This document shows, piece by piece, positions 1-6,044 of a stretch of DNA of 8,127 nt (position 1 is the stretch's first letter; each line of letters opens with the position of its first letter). The notes beneath the pieces are model-generated. The model ran no database searches, was not told the origin of the DNA, and was given only the letters and a program-made list of their open reading frames with translations. The position numbers and the translations under genes were made by a program. Location: assembly GCA_031431035.1 (NCBI GenBank), contig JANPCR010000102.1, positions 1 through 8,127 of the forward strand. Direction: 5' to 3'. Origin of the DNA: JANYCG01 sp031431035 (GTDB lineage Bacteria > Pseudomonadota > Gammaproteobacteria > Burkholderiales > Burkholderiaceae_C).

Positions 1-253
1 TGCCCAGGGGCTGCAGTTTGACGCTTGGTCGAATCAGCCGCTGTTAGTGTCAGCAGAAATGGGGAGCGTCGACTGGCCCAGCTCTTGCCGAAATGGCACT
101 TGTCGCACCTGCATTGGGCGCTTGCTTTCAGGCAGTGTGCGGTACGAGATTGATTGGCCGGGTTTGAGCACCGAAGAAAAGTTGGCAGGGCTGGTGCTGC
201 CTTGCTGCGCCTTCCCCTGCTCGGATGTCACATTAGGGCTGGGGGATTTTTAA
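1..253 (+). CDS. [2Fe-2S] plant-type ferredoxin (5' end outside window)
   Basis: The reading frame is open from the left edge (first full codon at base 2) to TAA at 251-253, giving 83 visible residues. A ferredoxin cluster loop is visible: SSCRNGTCRTCIG places cysteines at visible residues 29, 34 and 37 (C-X4-C-X2-C). The fourth ligand is most likely Cys68 in LPCCAFPCSD, 30 residues later, which is the usual plant/adrenodoxin-like fold spacing and the usual L-x-C-x-A-x-P-x-SD context. Cys69 and Cys73 are extra and probably not ligands. Known for the family: one-electron transfer in the cytoplasm; the partner cannot be told from sequence. Small stand-alone members are about 90-110 residues, so perhaps only 10-25 residues are missing, but this could also be the end of a longer reductase. 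A GTG at 47 is not the start, because the conserved fold begins before it. The gene converges on and overlaps the ylqF gene by 21 bp. Confidence 0.85.
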   Translation, partial: AQGLQFDAWSNQPLLVSAEMGSVDWPSSCRNGTCRTCIGRLLSGSVRYEIDWPGLSTEEKLAGLVLPCCAFPCSDVTLGLGDF

Positions 254-1168
254 AGTCCTGAGCGCCTTGGCAGGTTTTTTCTTCTTTAGTTGCCGCGCTT
301 CATCCTGTAACTTTCCGGCGGCCAGCCAATCGGCAAATTCAGCAGGTGTTTCCAAGGTCATGCGGCCCAGCACCGCCGCTCGGAAATCATAGATTGCAAT
401 TTCAGCGGCTTTTTGCAGATTGACGCGATTGCCGGTTTGCAAAGCACCGCGCTTGCGGCCAATCGCACACAATACATCTTCATCTGTCATTCGTGCCACG
501 CCCGCCAATTTGTAGCGGGTTTCGATCAAAGACGCGTAATGAAGCTTCAAGTAGCCCAGCAATGACAAAGCCACTTCCTCCTCGTCATAGGCGTTGCGAC
601 CAATCGCGCCACTGGCCGCCAGGTTATAGCCGCTGTTGTCCACAATGATGCGGGGCCAAAGCACGCCTGGCGTGTCAAACAAATAAAAGCCGTCCGCCAG
701 CGTGATGCGCTGCTCCAGCTTGGTAATGCCAGCTTCATCACCCGTTTTGGTGGCGCGTTTGCCGCTAAGCGTATTGATGAGCGTGGACTTGCCCACGTTG
801 GGAATGCCGCAAATCAACACCCGCATGGGCTTGCTCATGCTGCCACGTGTGGGTGCCAGAGCGTGGCAGGCGCGAATGAGCACCTGCGCGGGTGCACTGA
901 TGCTGGCGTCCAGCCCCACCGCTTGCGTACCAGGCAGCGCGTTGTAATGCGCCAGCCACTGTTCTGTCACTGACGGGTCGGCAAGGTCTTGTTTGTTCAA
1001 CACCTTCAAACTTGGGGTGCCTTCCGTCAATTCAGCCAGCATGGGGTTTGCGCTGGAGCCCGGCAAGCGAGCGTCCAAGAGCTCAATCACCACATCAGTT
1101 TCTTTGATGCGCTCAGTGATCGCCTTTCGGGTCAGGTGCATGTGGCCGGGGAACCATTGAATCGCCAT
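233..1168 (-). CDS. ylqF: Ribosome biogenesis GTPase YlqF/RbgA
   Basis: A 311-residue circularly permuted GTPase. The motif order is the permuted one: G4 NKQD at residues 58-61, then the P-loop (G1) GIPNVGKST at 121-129, then G3 DTPG at 165-168. The N-terminus MAIQWFPGHM and the LDARLPGSSANP segment (31-42) are hallmarks of the YlqF/RbgA branch. Known for the family: cytoplasmic GTPase that binds the large ribosomal subunit precursor and promotes late 50S assembly (defined in Bacillus subtilis RbgA). The length is about normal for the family. The last 20 residues are lysine-rich (Lys295-298, 301, 307), a likely rRNA-contacting tail. Start ATG at 1168, with a modest purine-rich GAGAG upstream. 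It begins 20 bp after the stop of the DHH phosphoesterase gene, so the two are probably cotranscribed. Its 3' end overlaps the convergent ferredoxin gene. Confidence 0.95.
   Translation of the reverse strand: MAIQWFPGHMHLTRKAITERIKETDVVIELLDARLPGSSANPMLAELTEGTPSLKVLNKQDLADPSVTEQWLAHYNALPGTQAVGLDASISAPAQVLIRACHALAPTRGSMSKPMRVLICGIPNVGKSTLINTLSGKRATKTGDEAGITKLEQRITLADGFYLFDTPGVLWPRIIVDNSGYNLAASGAIGRNAYDEEEVALSLLGYLKLHYASLIETRYKLAGVARMTDEDVLCAIGRKRGALQTGNRVNLQKAAEIAIYDFRAAVLGRMTLETPAEFADWLAAGKLQDEARQLKKKKPAKALRTLKIPQP
257..280 (+). terminator. Weak candidate intrinsic terminator of the ferredoxin gene
   Basis: Four bases after the ferredoxin stop there is a short GC stem, CCTG (257-260) with CAGG (271-274), with a 10-nt loop. 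It is followed directly by six T (275-280) and then CTTCTTT. The stem is only 4 bp, so this is tentative. It lies inside the 3' end of the opposing ylqF gene. The T-run is the complement of codons for that protein's lysine-rich tail. Confidence 0.3.
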
Positions 1169-1188
1169 GATGTGCTCTCGTACTCGGA

Positions 1189-2145
1189 TTAGCTGACGAT
1201 TGAGCCAGCTTTTGAGTCAAGCGCCGCGTCAAAACTGCCGCCCAACAATGTCGGCAACCGATTGACAGGCATTTTGAAGCCGCAAGCCTGCGCGTGCCCG
1301 CCACCGCCCATGCTGCTGGCAAGAGGAATGCAATCAAACCCGCTGCGGGACCGCAAGCCGACTTTGATCACGCCACTTTTGTGGGCGTTCCACATCAAGG
1401 CGAAGGTGCCTGATTTTTTGGCCAAAATATCACCTACCAAGCTGTGAAAAACGCTGGGCGCGTTGACCATCAAGCCACTGTGGCCATTAAAGACAATCGG
1501 GCGGGCATCGTCGGCCAGGTCACTTGCGAGTTTGGCAAATTTCTCGTCCATGGCCTGCCCGCGCGCCATGAAGGCGGTTAGCTGTTCGGGGGAGAAAGCC
1601 GCAATTTCAGCCCAGCGAGTAAAGTCATTGGGCTCCATGTCGAGTGCCGCCAAAAAGGCCGGGCTCTCAGGAAATTGCCAAACCCAGAGATCGCGGTCTT
1701 CGACAAACTTCACCAGATCAGGCAGCGGTTTGTCGATTTGGAAAAACTCCCAAGCCAAGCGCGCACCCGATTTTTTCATGTCAAAGTGAACCACGCCGCA
1801 GCGGCAAGCAAAACCCGTCAGTGCCTCAGCGGCGCTCTTGTGGTGATCCAGCATGACCAACTTGGCCGCACGGTCGTCAATGCCTTGCAAAATTTCTTTG
1901 GCAAAGGAAAAGTCAAGAATGTAGACGGCGCGACCTGTCACGTCGGGCAAGTCGGCCAAGGACTTCACATCGCCATGGTCAAGCCCTAGAAATTCCGCGC
2001 GCCCTTGGTAAAACAACCACGCAGCCAGCGCTGCAGCGTAACCATCCGGACAACCGCCACCATGGTAAATTACCAAGGGGTGCGGGTCGTCAAGGCTGGG
2101 TGCCACCAACAGGCTCAAAGGCAAAATCGAAGTCTTGGAAATCAT
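1189..2145 (-). CDS. DHH/DHHA1-family phosphoesterase
   Basis: A 318-residue protein with the two-domain DHH superfamily layout. The N-terminal DHH domain holds a variant motif I, YHGGGCPDGYAAA (residues 27-39), an Asp in ILDFS (Asp78), and motif III LDHH (99-102). FVEDRDLWVW (147-156) follows. The C-terminal DHHA1 domain holds the glycine-rich SMGGGGHAQACGF (278-290). Family knowledge: metal-dependent (usually Mn) phosphodiesterases/phosphatases, including RecJ, NrnA-type oligoribonucleases/pAp phosphatases, cyclic-dinucleotide phosphodiesterases and exopolyphosphatases. The exact substrate of this branch is not known to me. Motif I here has a Cys and a single Asp instead of the common DxD, typical of a poorly characterised subgroup. 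Start ATG at 2145 has no clear Shine-Dalgarno, and the first ~22 residues precede the conserved fold. An internal GTG at codon 14 is a possible alternative start. The gene is first in a unit with ylqF. Confidence 0.9.
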   Translation of the reverse strand: MISKTSILPLSLLVAPSLDDPHPLVIYHGGGCPDGYAAALAAWLFYQGRAEFLGLDHGDVKSLADLPDVTGRAVYILDFSFAKEILQGIDDRAAKLVMLDHHKSAAEALTGFACRCGVVHFDMKKSGARLAWEFFQIDKPLPDLVKFVEDRDLWVWQFPESPAFLAALDMEPNDFTRWAEIAAFSPEQLTAFMARGQAMDEKFAKLASDLADDARPIVFNGHSGLMVNAPSVFHSLVGDILAKKSGTFALMWNAHKSGVIKVGLRSRSGFDCIPLASSMGGGGHAQACGFKMPVNRLPTLLGGSFDAALDSKAGSIVS

Positions 2146-2274
2146 AAATCAGGGTGTCGGATGGGCTTGCTAATTAGAGCTGCGAAATGCGTGGTCGAGG
2201 GGCAGCAGTTTAACGGGCAGCGCGGTGCAAGACAAAAATGCGCGAATCGCCGCCCTTGGTTGAAAGGGGCATGG

Positions 2275-2294
2275 ACTAGACGCGCCTCTCTAGT
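2275..2294. repeat. Inverted repeat ACTAGA-N8-TCTAGT upstream of the phasin-like gene
   Basis: An exact 6-bp inverted repeat: ACTAGA at 2275-2280 and TCTAGT at 2289-2294, separated by CGCGCCTC. Another ACTAG follows at 2321-2325. It lies about 90 bp before the phasin-like start and could be an operator or a short hairpin. A match of this length can arise by chance, so the regulatory reading is only a suggestion. Confidence 0.3.
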
Positions 2295-2370
2295 AAAACG
2301 GGCCGATTTAGGGTGCGGCTACTAGGATGAACTGTGAGAATTCATTCCACATTCACTCCATTTAACTTTC

Positions 2371-2375
2371 TAGGA
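2371..2375 (+). promoter_or_regulatory. Ribosome binding site that fixes the phasin-like start
   Basis: TAGGA at 2371-2375 lies 6 nt before the ATG at 2382. It is the only Shine-Dalgarno-like run near this gene and favours the ATG at 2382 over the GTG at 2334 in the same frame. Confidence 0.65.
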
Positions 2376-2381
2376 ATCACC

Positions 2382-2915
2382 ATGCAAACCAATTCACTTG
2401 TCTCCGTGACCACCGACCTGATCGAGTCCTACGGCAACACCGCCAAGAACGTTATCAACGCTTGCCGCGTTGGCAATGTGCGCGCTATTGACTTTATGGA
2501 CCAGCGCTGGGAAAGCGCCGTTATGGCCACTGGCAAAAGCCTGACGTCTGAAGTTCGCTCCAACGCCTTGGCTGCGCAAAAAATCATCACTGGTTACTAC
2601 ATCAAGGGCATCACCCTGAGCAGCAACGGTGCCGACACAGCAGTTGCCAAAGCGGTTGAACTGGCCGCCAAAGGCGTTCAGTCTGTTGCCGCCAACGCAG
2701 CCCGTTTTGAGAAATCAACCGGTGTGACCGCGTTGAACAAATTGGCTGTGGCCGCAGTGCCTGCTGCTCAAGCTGTCAGCAAAGTGGCGACCCGCATTGA
2801 GAAGCAATCAAGCAACCTGGTGAACACCGTCGCTGGCAACAAGTCAGTTGTGAAAGCTGCTTTTGCCAAGCGCACGTCGGCATTCAAAAAGGCGCGTACA
2901 GCCAAAGCCGCTTAA
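2382..2915 (+). CDS. Phasin-like helical protein with basic Ala/Lys tail
   Basis: A 177-residue protein starting at ATG 2382 (good ribosome site) and ending at TAA 2913-2915. There is no signal peptide or membrane segment. The sequence is almost wholly helix-forming and rich in Ala, Val, Lys, Ser and Asn. The segment around residues 85-112 (AVAKAVELAAKGVQSVAANA and on) has the heptad-like Ala pattern of phasins, the amphipathic proteins that coat polyhydroxyalkanoate granules. After Glu140 there is no acidic residue at all, while nine Lys/Arg occur. The end, AFAKRTSAFKKARTAKAA, resembles histone-H1-like tails. Some PHA-granule proteins (PhaF in Pseudomonas, PhaM in Ralstonia) use such tails to bind DNA. 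I do not recognise the exact family, and no PHA synthase or PhaR is in view, so the phasin role is inference; a nucleoid-associated or unknown cytoplasmic protein is also possible. It stands alone between a divergent gene and its own terminator. Confidence 0.85.
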   Translation: MQTNSLVSVTTDLIESYGNTAKNVINACRVGNVRAIDFMDQRWESAVMATGKSLTSEVRSNALAAQKIITGYYIKGITLSSNGADTAVAKAVELAAKGVQSVAANAARFEKSTGVTALNKLAVAAVPAAQAVSKVATRIEKQSSNLVNTVAGNKSVVKAAFAKRTSAFKKARTAKAA

Positions 2916-2926
2916 TTGATCAAGTG

Positions 2927-2949
2927 CACGGCTTAGGGCCGTGTTTTTT
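2927..2949 (+). terminator. Intrinsic terminator of the phasin-like gene
   Basis: A 6-bp GC-rich stem, CACGGC (2927-2932) with GCCGTG (2938-2943), has a 5-nt loop (TTAGG) and is followed by six T (2944-2949). It begins 11 nt after the stop codon. This is a textbook rho-independent terminator. Confidence 0.88.
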
Positions 2950-3031
2950 GCACCGATTAGATTGACCGCGCGCAACAGCAGCGCGAACATGCTCGGGTTG
3001 GCCGCTTAGGCGAGGCAAAATTAGCCATCAA
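2950..3031. other. Short non-coding spacer between two terminators
   Basis: About 80 bp with no credible reading frame. The only structure I see is a 5-bp GC stem, CGCGC (2969-2973) with GCGCG (2981-2985), around a 7-nt loop. It has no T-run after it, so I do not call it a terminator. Confidence 0.4.
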
Positions 3032-3065
3032 AAAAAAGTCATATCACCGGTGATATGACTTTTTT
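3032..3065. terminator. Perfect 34-bp palindrome, probable bidirectional terminator
   Basis: Bases 3032-3065 are an exact palindrome with no spacer, centred between 3048 and 3049 (core ATCACCGGTGAT). The arms end in six A on the left and six T on the right, so on either strand an 11-bp stem is followed by a U-run. It lies between the + strand phasin-like gene and the minus-strand dehydrogenase gene, where a two-way terminator is expected. It lies 108 bp after the dehydrogenase stop and backs up the terminator at 2927-2949. A dimeric-regulator operator is possible but less likely, since both neighbouring genes end here. Confidence 0.85.
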
Positions 3066-3096
3066 GTTGTGGGGCTGAAATTGTCAAATTTTTAAC

Positions 3097-3156
3097 AAAA
3101 TGAACCTCTAGCTCTCTAGTAATATAAATAGTTTGCTATATTTATTATAGCATTTT
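3097..3156. repeat. AT-rich intergenic patch with nested inverted repeats
   Basis: The outer pair AAAATG (3097-3102) / CATTTT (3151-3156) encloses a hairpin GCTATA (3135-3140) / TATAGC (3146-3151) with a 5-nt loop. A competing pair is ATAAATA (3124-3130) / TATTTAT (3139-3145). CTCTAG occurs twice (3106-3111 and 3114-3119). The patch is far more AT-rich than the genes around it. From memory it resembles short palindromic intergenic elements common in Comamonadaceae (with CCTCTAGC and GCTAT blocks), but I cannot confirm that here. Confidence 0.45.
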
Positions 3157-3172
3157 ACCTAGCCTCACATGG

Positions 3173-4090
3173 CTATCCAGCTAACTTGGCTGCCGCCATG
3201 GCTTTGCCAATTTCATTGCCACCTTGAGCCGCGCCGCTTTGCGGAACTACCTCGTCTGCACGGGCTGTGACCTCTGCCAATCGCTCGGCCAGTTGTTCGG
3301 GCGTGTCTGACTCAACCCCCAGGTGGAGACCTTGAGTCAGGGTGATGTTCGCGGCTTCAAAAGTGCCAGCTCCGGCGCACAAAATGGTGCGATTCGGCGC
3401 ATCGGCCGATGCCAAAACCAGCATGGCGGGTACCACCGCTTCTGGGCGCAGAGCCTTCAAAATCGCTTCGGGCATCAAGTCTTCGGTCATTCGCGTGGCG
3501 GCCGTTGGGGCCAAGCTGTTGACGCGAATGTCATTTTTGGCGCCTTCAATCGACAAAGTTTGCATCAAGCCGACCAAGGCCATTTTGGCGGCACTGTAGT
3601 TGGACTGGCCAAAATTACCGTACAAGCCACTGCTTGACGTGGTCATCACAATGCGTCCGTATTTCTGCGCGTTCATGTGGGGCCAAACCGCCTTGCAGCA
3701 ATGCACTGCCCCCATGAGGTGAACGTCCATCACCAGTTTGAAATCGTCCAGTTCCATCTTGGCGAAGCTTTTGTCCCGCAGAATCCCCGCATTGTTGACC
3801 AAAATATCAACCCGGCCCCAAGTGTCAATGGCCTGCTGCACCATGGCTTGCACTGCCGCGTAATCAGTCACAGAGGCTCCATTGGCGATGGCTTCGCCCC
3901 CCGCAGCCGCGATTTCATTCACCACAGCCTGCGCCGCCGACACCGAAGCGCCGCTTCCGTCACGCGCGCCGCCCAAGTCATTGACCACGACTTTGGCACC
4001 CCGCGCCGCCAGGGCCAAAGCATGCTGCCGCCCCAAACCGCCGCCTGCACCAGTCACGATGGCCACGCGGCCTTTAAAATTTAAGCTCAT
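3173..4090 (-). CDS. Short-chain dehydrogenase, (3R)-hydroxyacyl-CoA dehydrogenase (MFE2/HSD17B4) type
   Basis: A 305-residue NAD(P)-dependent short-chain dehydrogenase/reductase. The Rossmann glycine motif TGAGGGLG is at 13-20, followed by VVVNDLGG (35-41); NNAG is at 99-102. The catalytic Ser152, Tyr165 and Lys169 sit in SSSGLYGNFGQSNYSAAK. The VNDLGG stretch, MDVHLMG in place of the usual Asn motif, YGNFGQSNYSAAK, and the late GAGTFEAANITLTQG segment match the dehydrogenase domain of peroxisomal multifunctional enzyme type 2 (HSD17B4). Members of that group oxidise (3R)-hydroxyacyl-CoA or related hydroxy substrates; the substrate here is inferred, not shown. The start ATG at 4090 cannot move upstream, because an in-frame TAA lies at 4102-4100. 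No clear Shine-Dalgarno is visible. The gene follows fhs on the same strand after 124 nt, so cotranscription is possible but not close. Its end is bounded by the 3032-3065 palindrome. Confidence 0.92.
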   Translation of the reverse strand: MSLNFKGRVAIVTGAGGGLGRQHALALAARGAKVVVNDLGGARDGSGASVSAAQAVVNEIAAAGGEAIANGASVTDYAAVQAMVQQAIDTWGRVDILVNNAGILRDKSFAKMELDDFKLVMDVHLMGAVHCCKAVWPHMNAQKYGRIVMTTSSSGLYGNFGQSNYSAAKMALVGLMQTLSIEGAKNDIRVNSLAPTAATRMTEDLMPEAILKALRPEAVVPAMLVLASADAPNRTILCAGAGTFEAANITLTQGLHLGVESDTPEQLAERLAEVTARADEVVPQSGAAQGGNEIGKAMAAAKLAG

Positions 4091-4214
4091 GATGAAAATT
4101 TATTTGAAAAAATTGAAAACCGAACACTTGAAAATGGTGGAAATGAAAACTTGAAGGTTGAAGTGCTGATGGGATTGAAGAATTGAAAGCGCAAACCCAT
4201 CGACTCCAAGCGGC
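4091..4214 (-). repeat. fhs-dehydrogenase spacer / dehydrogenase leader with repeated TTTTCA and TTCA motifs
   Basis: On the minus strand, TTTTCA occurs five times just before the dehydrogenase start (+ strand TGAAAA at 4093, 4105, 4114, 4129 and 4144), with steps of 12, 9, 15 and 15. Four further TTCA copies follow (+ strand TGAA at 4152, 4159, 4176 and 4184). The transcript here would be pyrimidine-rich and poorly structured, with no Shine-Dalgarno. I see no terminator after fhs and no clear promoter in this spacer. Confidence 0.5.
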
Positions 4215-5888
4215 CTAAAACAGCCCGGTAATGCGCCCCTGGGCATCCACGTCAATGCGCTCAGACGAAGGCGACTTGGGCAGGCCCGGCATGGTCATGA
4301 CATCGCCGCAAACCATTACAATAAATTCGGCACCGGCTGCCAGGCGAACTTCGCGTATGTTCAGCACGTGCTGGCTGGGCGCACCGCGCAATTTGGGGTC
4401 GGTTGAAAACGAGTACTGCGTTTTGGCAATGCAGATTGGAAAATGTCCGTATCCTGCCGCTTGCAAGGCATCAATCTGCGCCGACACCTTGGCGTCGGCC
4501 ACCACATCGTTCGCACCATAAATTTTGGTAGCCACTTTTTGGGCTTTGACCCACAGCGTGTCGGCATCGTCGTAAACAAAGCGGAACTGGTTGGGTTGCT
4601 CGCACAAATCAACCACAGCGCGGGCCAGGTCTGCAGCGCCCTTGCCGCCTTCGGCCCAGTGCCGCGCCAAAAACACCTGCACCCCGTGCTTGGCCGCGCT
4701 GGCTTGCAGCAGTTCAACCTCTCTTGCGGTGTCTTCGGTGCGGTGATTGATGGCCACAATACAGGGCAGGCCGTAATGGGTGCGCACGTTGTCGATGTGG
4801 CGTTCCAGGTTCACCAGGCCCTTTTGCAACGCATCCAGGTTTTCGATGCCCGCGTCTTTAACTTCAACGCCGCCGTGGTACTTCAGCGCGCGAATGGTGG
4901 CAACGATGACAACCGCAGAAGGTCGAAGCCCCGACTTGCGGCACTTGATGTCAATGAATTTTTCGGCCCCCAAGTCGGCACCAAAACCGGCTTCAGTCAC
5001 CACGTAATCCGTCAACTTCAGGGCGGTTGCCGTGGCCAGCACCGAGTTGCAGCCATGTGCAATATTGGCAAACGGCCCGCCGTGCACAAACGCCAGGTTG
5101 TTCTCAAGCGTTTGCACCAGATTGGGGGCTAGCGCGTCTTTCAGCAAAGCAGCCATCGCACCATGGGCTTTCAAATCGCTGGCCAAAACGGGCTGACCCT
5201 GCCCATTGCTGCCAATCACAATACGACCCAACCGGTCTTTCAGATCAGCCAGGCTGGTGGCCAAACAAAAAATGGCCATCACCTCTGAGGCCACCACAAT
5301 GTCAAAACCGCTTTCTCGCGGAAAGCCATTGGCCGCACCGCCCAACCCCACCACCATGTCGCGCAGCGCGCGGTCGTTCATGTCCATCACCCGCTTCCAG
5401 GTAACGCGGCGCACGTCAATGTTCAGCACATTGCCATGGTGAATGTGGTTGTCAATGAGCGCTGCCAGCAAGTTGTTCGCCAAGGCAATGGCGCTGAAGT
5501 CGCCCGTGAAGTGAAGATTAATGTCCTCCATCGGCACCACTTGGGCATAGCCGCCACCGGCAGCGCCACCTTTCATGCCAAAAACAGGCCCCAGGGACGG
5601 CTCGCGCAGGCAAATGATGGCGCGTTTGCCAATGTGGTTCAGTGCGTCGCCCAAGCCCACCGTGGTGGTGGTTTTGCCTTCGCCTGCGGGGGTGGGTGAA
5701 ATGGCGGTAACCAATATCAGCTTGCCATTGGGTCGGTCACCCAGTGACGCGGTGTAATCCAACGACAACTTGGCTTTGTATTTGCCAAAGGATTCGAGGT
5801 GCTCGTCTGAGATGTTGGCCTGCGCTAGGGCGATTTCTTGAATGCGGCGCTTTGTGGCCGCTTGGGCTATTTCGATATCACTTGGCAT
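4215..5888 (-). CDS. fhs: Formate--tetrahydrofolate ligase (10-formyl-THF synthetase)
   Basis: A 557-residue, full-length enzyme that makes 10-formyltetrahydrofolate from formate, tetrahydrofolate and ATP in the cytoplasm. Diagnostic motifs: the ATP-binding loop TPAGEGKTTTTVGLGDAL (from residue 66), REPSLGPVFGMKGGAAGGGY (95-114) leading into the VVPMEDINLHFTGDF block, EAGFGADLGAEKF in the middle of the protein, and the usual GLF C-terminus. No motif is broken. Start ATG at 5888 gives the usual N-terminus (MPSDIEIAQAA); a Shine-Dalgarno is not obvious. It lies 156 nt downstream of hutF on the same strand. HutG, two genes upstream, releases formate, which is the substrate of this enzyme. The grouping therefore suggests salvage of histidine's one-carbon unit into the folate pool, though Fhs also serves purine and general C1 metabolism. 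Confidence 0.97.
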   Translation of the reverse strand: MPSDIEIAQAATKRRIQEIALAQANISDEHLESFGKYKAKLSLDYTASLGDRPNGKLILVTAISPTPAGEGKTTTTVGLGDALNHIGKRAIICLREPSLGPVFGMKGGAAGGGYAQVVPMEDINLHFTGDFSAIALANNLLAALIDNHIHHGNVLNIDVRRVTWKRVMDMNDRALRDMVVGLGGAANGFPRESGFDIVVASEVMAIFCLATSLADLKDRLGRIVIGSNGQGQPVLASDLKAHGAMAALLKDALAPNLVQTLENNLAFVHGGPFANIAHGCNSVLATATALKLTDYVVTEAGFGADLGAEKFIDIKCRKSGLRPSAVVIVATIRALKYHGGVEVKDAGIENLDALQKGLVNLERHIDNVRTHYGLPCIVAINHRTEDTAREVELLQASAAKHGVQVFLARHWAEGGKGAADLARAVVDLCEQPNQFRFVYDDADTLWVKAQKVATKIYGANDVVADAKVSAQIDALQAAGYGHFPICIAKTQYSFSTDPKLRGAPSQHVLNIREVRLAAGAEFIVMVCGDVMTMPGLPKSPSSERIDVDAQGRITGLF

Positions 5889-6044
5889 GGGTTTTCTGGG
5901 TACTCTGTGGGCGCCGCAAGCTGATCCGCGATGTTAAGGAAGGGTTTGCAGTATGGTACAGGCTTGTTCTGCGCCATTCGAAAAGCCCTAGAAGCCTTGA
6001 AAGCATGCAAAAACTCACGCTTCGGACCGCACCACCAACTTCAC
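5889..6044 (-). other. hutF-fhs spacer
   Basis: A 156-nt gap between two same-strand genes, longer than expected inside a tight operon. I find no stem followed by a T-run after hutF, so read-through into fhs is plausible. A weak promoter-like pair on the minus strand (TTCGAA, 18 nt, TACCAT) could give fhs its own start, but the match to consensus is poor. No small gene is supported here. Confidence 0.35.

Larger units (their letters stand above)
2146..2381. other. Divergent intergenic region between the DHH phosphoesterase and phasin-like genes
   Basis: This 236-bp stretch must carry promoters for both flanking genes. For the minus-strand gene, a TCTAAT (-10-like, 5 of 6 to consensus) lies at 2178-2173, about 27 nt before its ATG, but I find no convincing -35 at the right spacing. 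For the + strand gene I see no good sigma-70 pair; TAGGAT at 2323-2328 is at best a weak -10. The + strand frame is open from a GTG at 2334, but the first 16 codons have no ribosome site or conserved look, so I treat 2334-2381 as 5' leader. Confidence 0.5.

Noticed and set aside
2005..2325. + strand frame running from the DHH gene end into the intergenic region
   Set aside because: Most of it is antisense to the phosphoesterase, there is no good ribosome site, the composition is basic and low-complexity, and no family is recognised.
2334..2381. N-terminal extension of the phasin-like protein from a GTG
   Set aside because: The ATG at 2382 has a well-placed TAGGA ribosome site; the extension has none and does not look like part of the fold.
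4443..5132. + strand reading frame of 229 codons
   Set aside because: It is fully inside fhs on the opposite strand; the fhs frame carries all family motifs, and this one has none.
5889..6044. Riboswitch or hut-type operator in front of fhs
   Set aside because: I looked for a structured leader, a stem with T-run and a TGTATATACA-like HutC site, and found none convincing.
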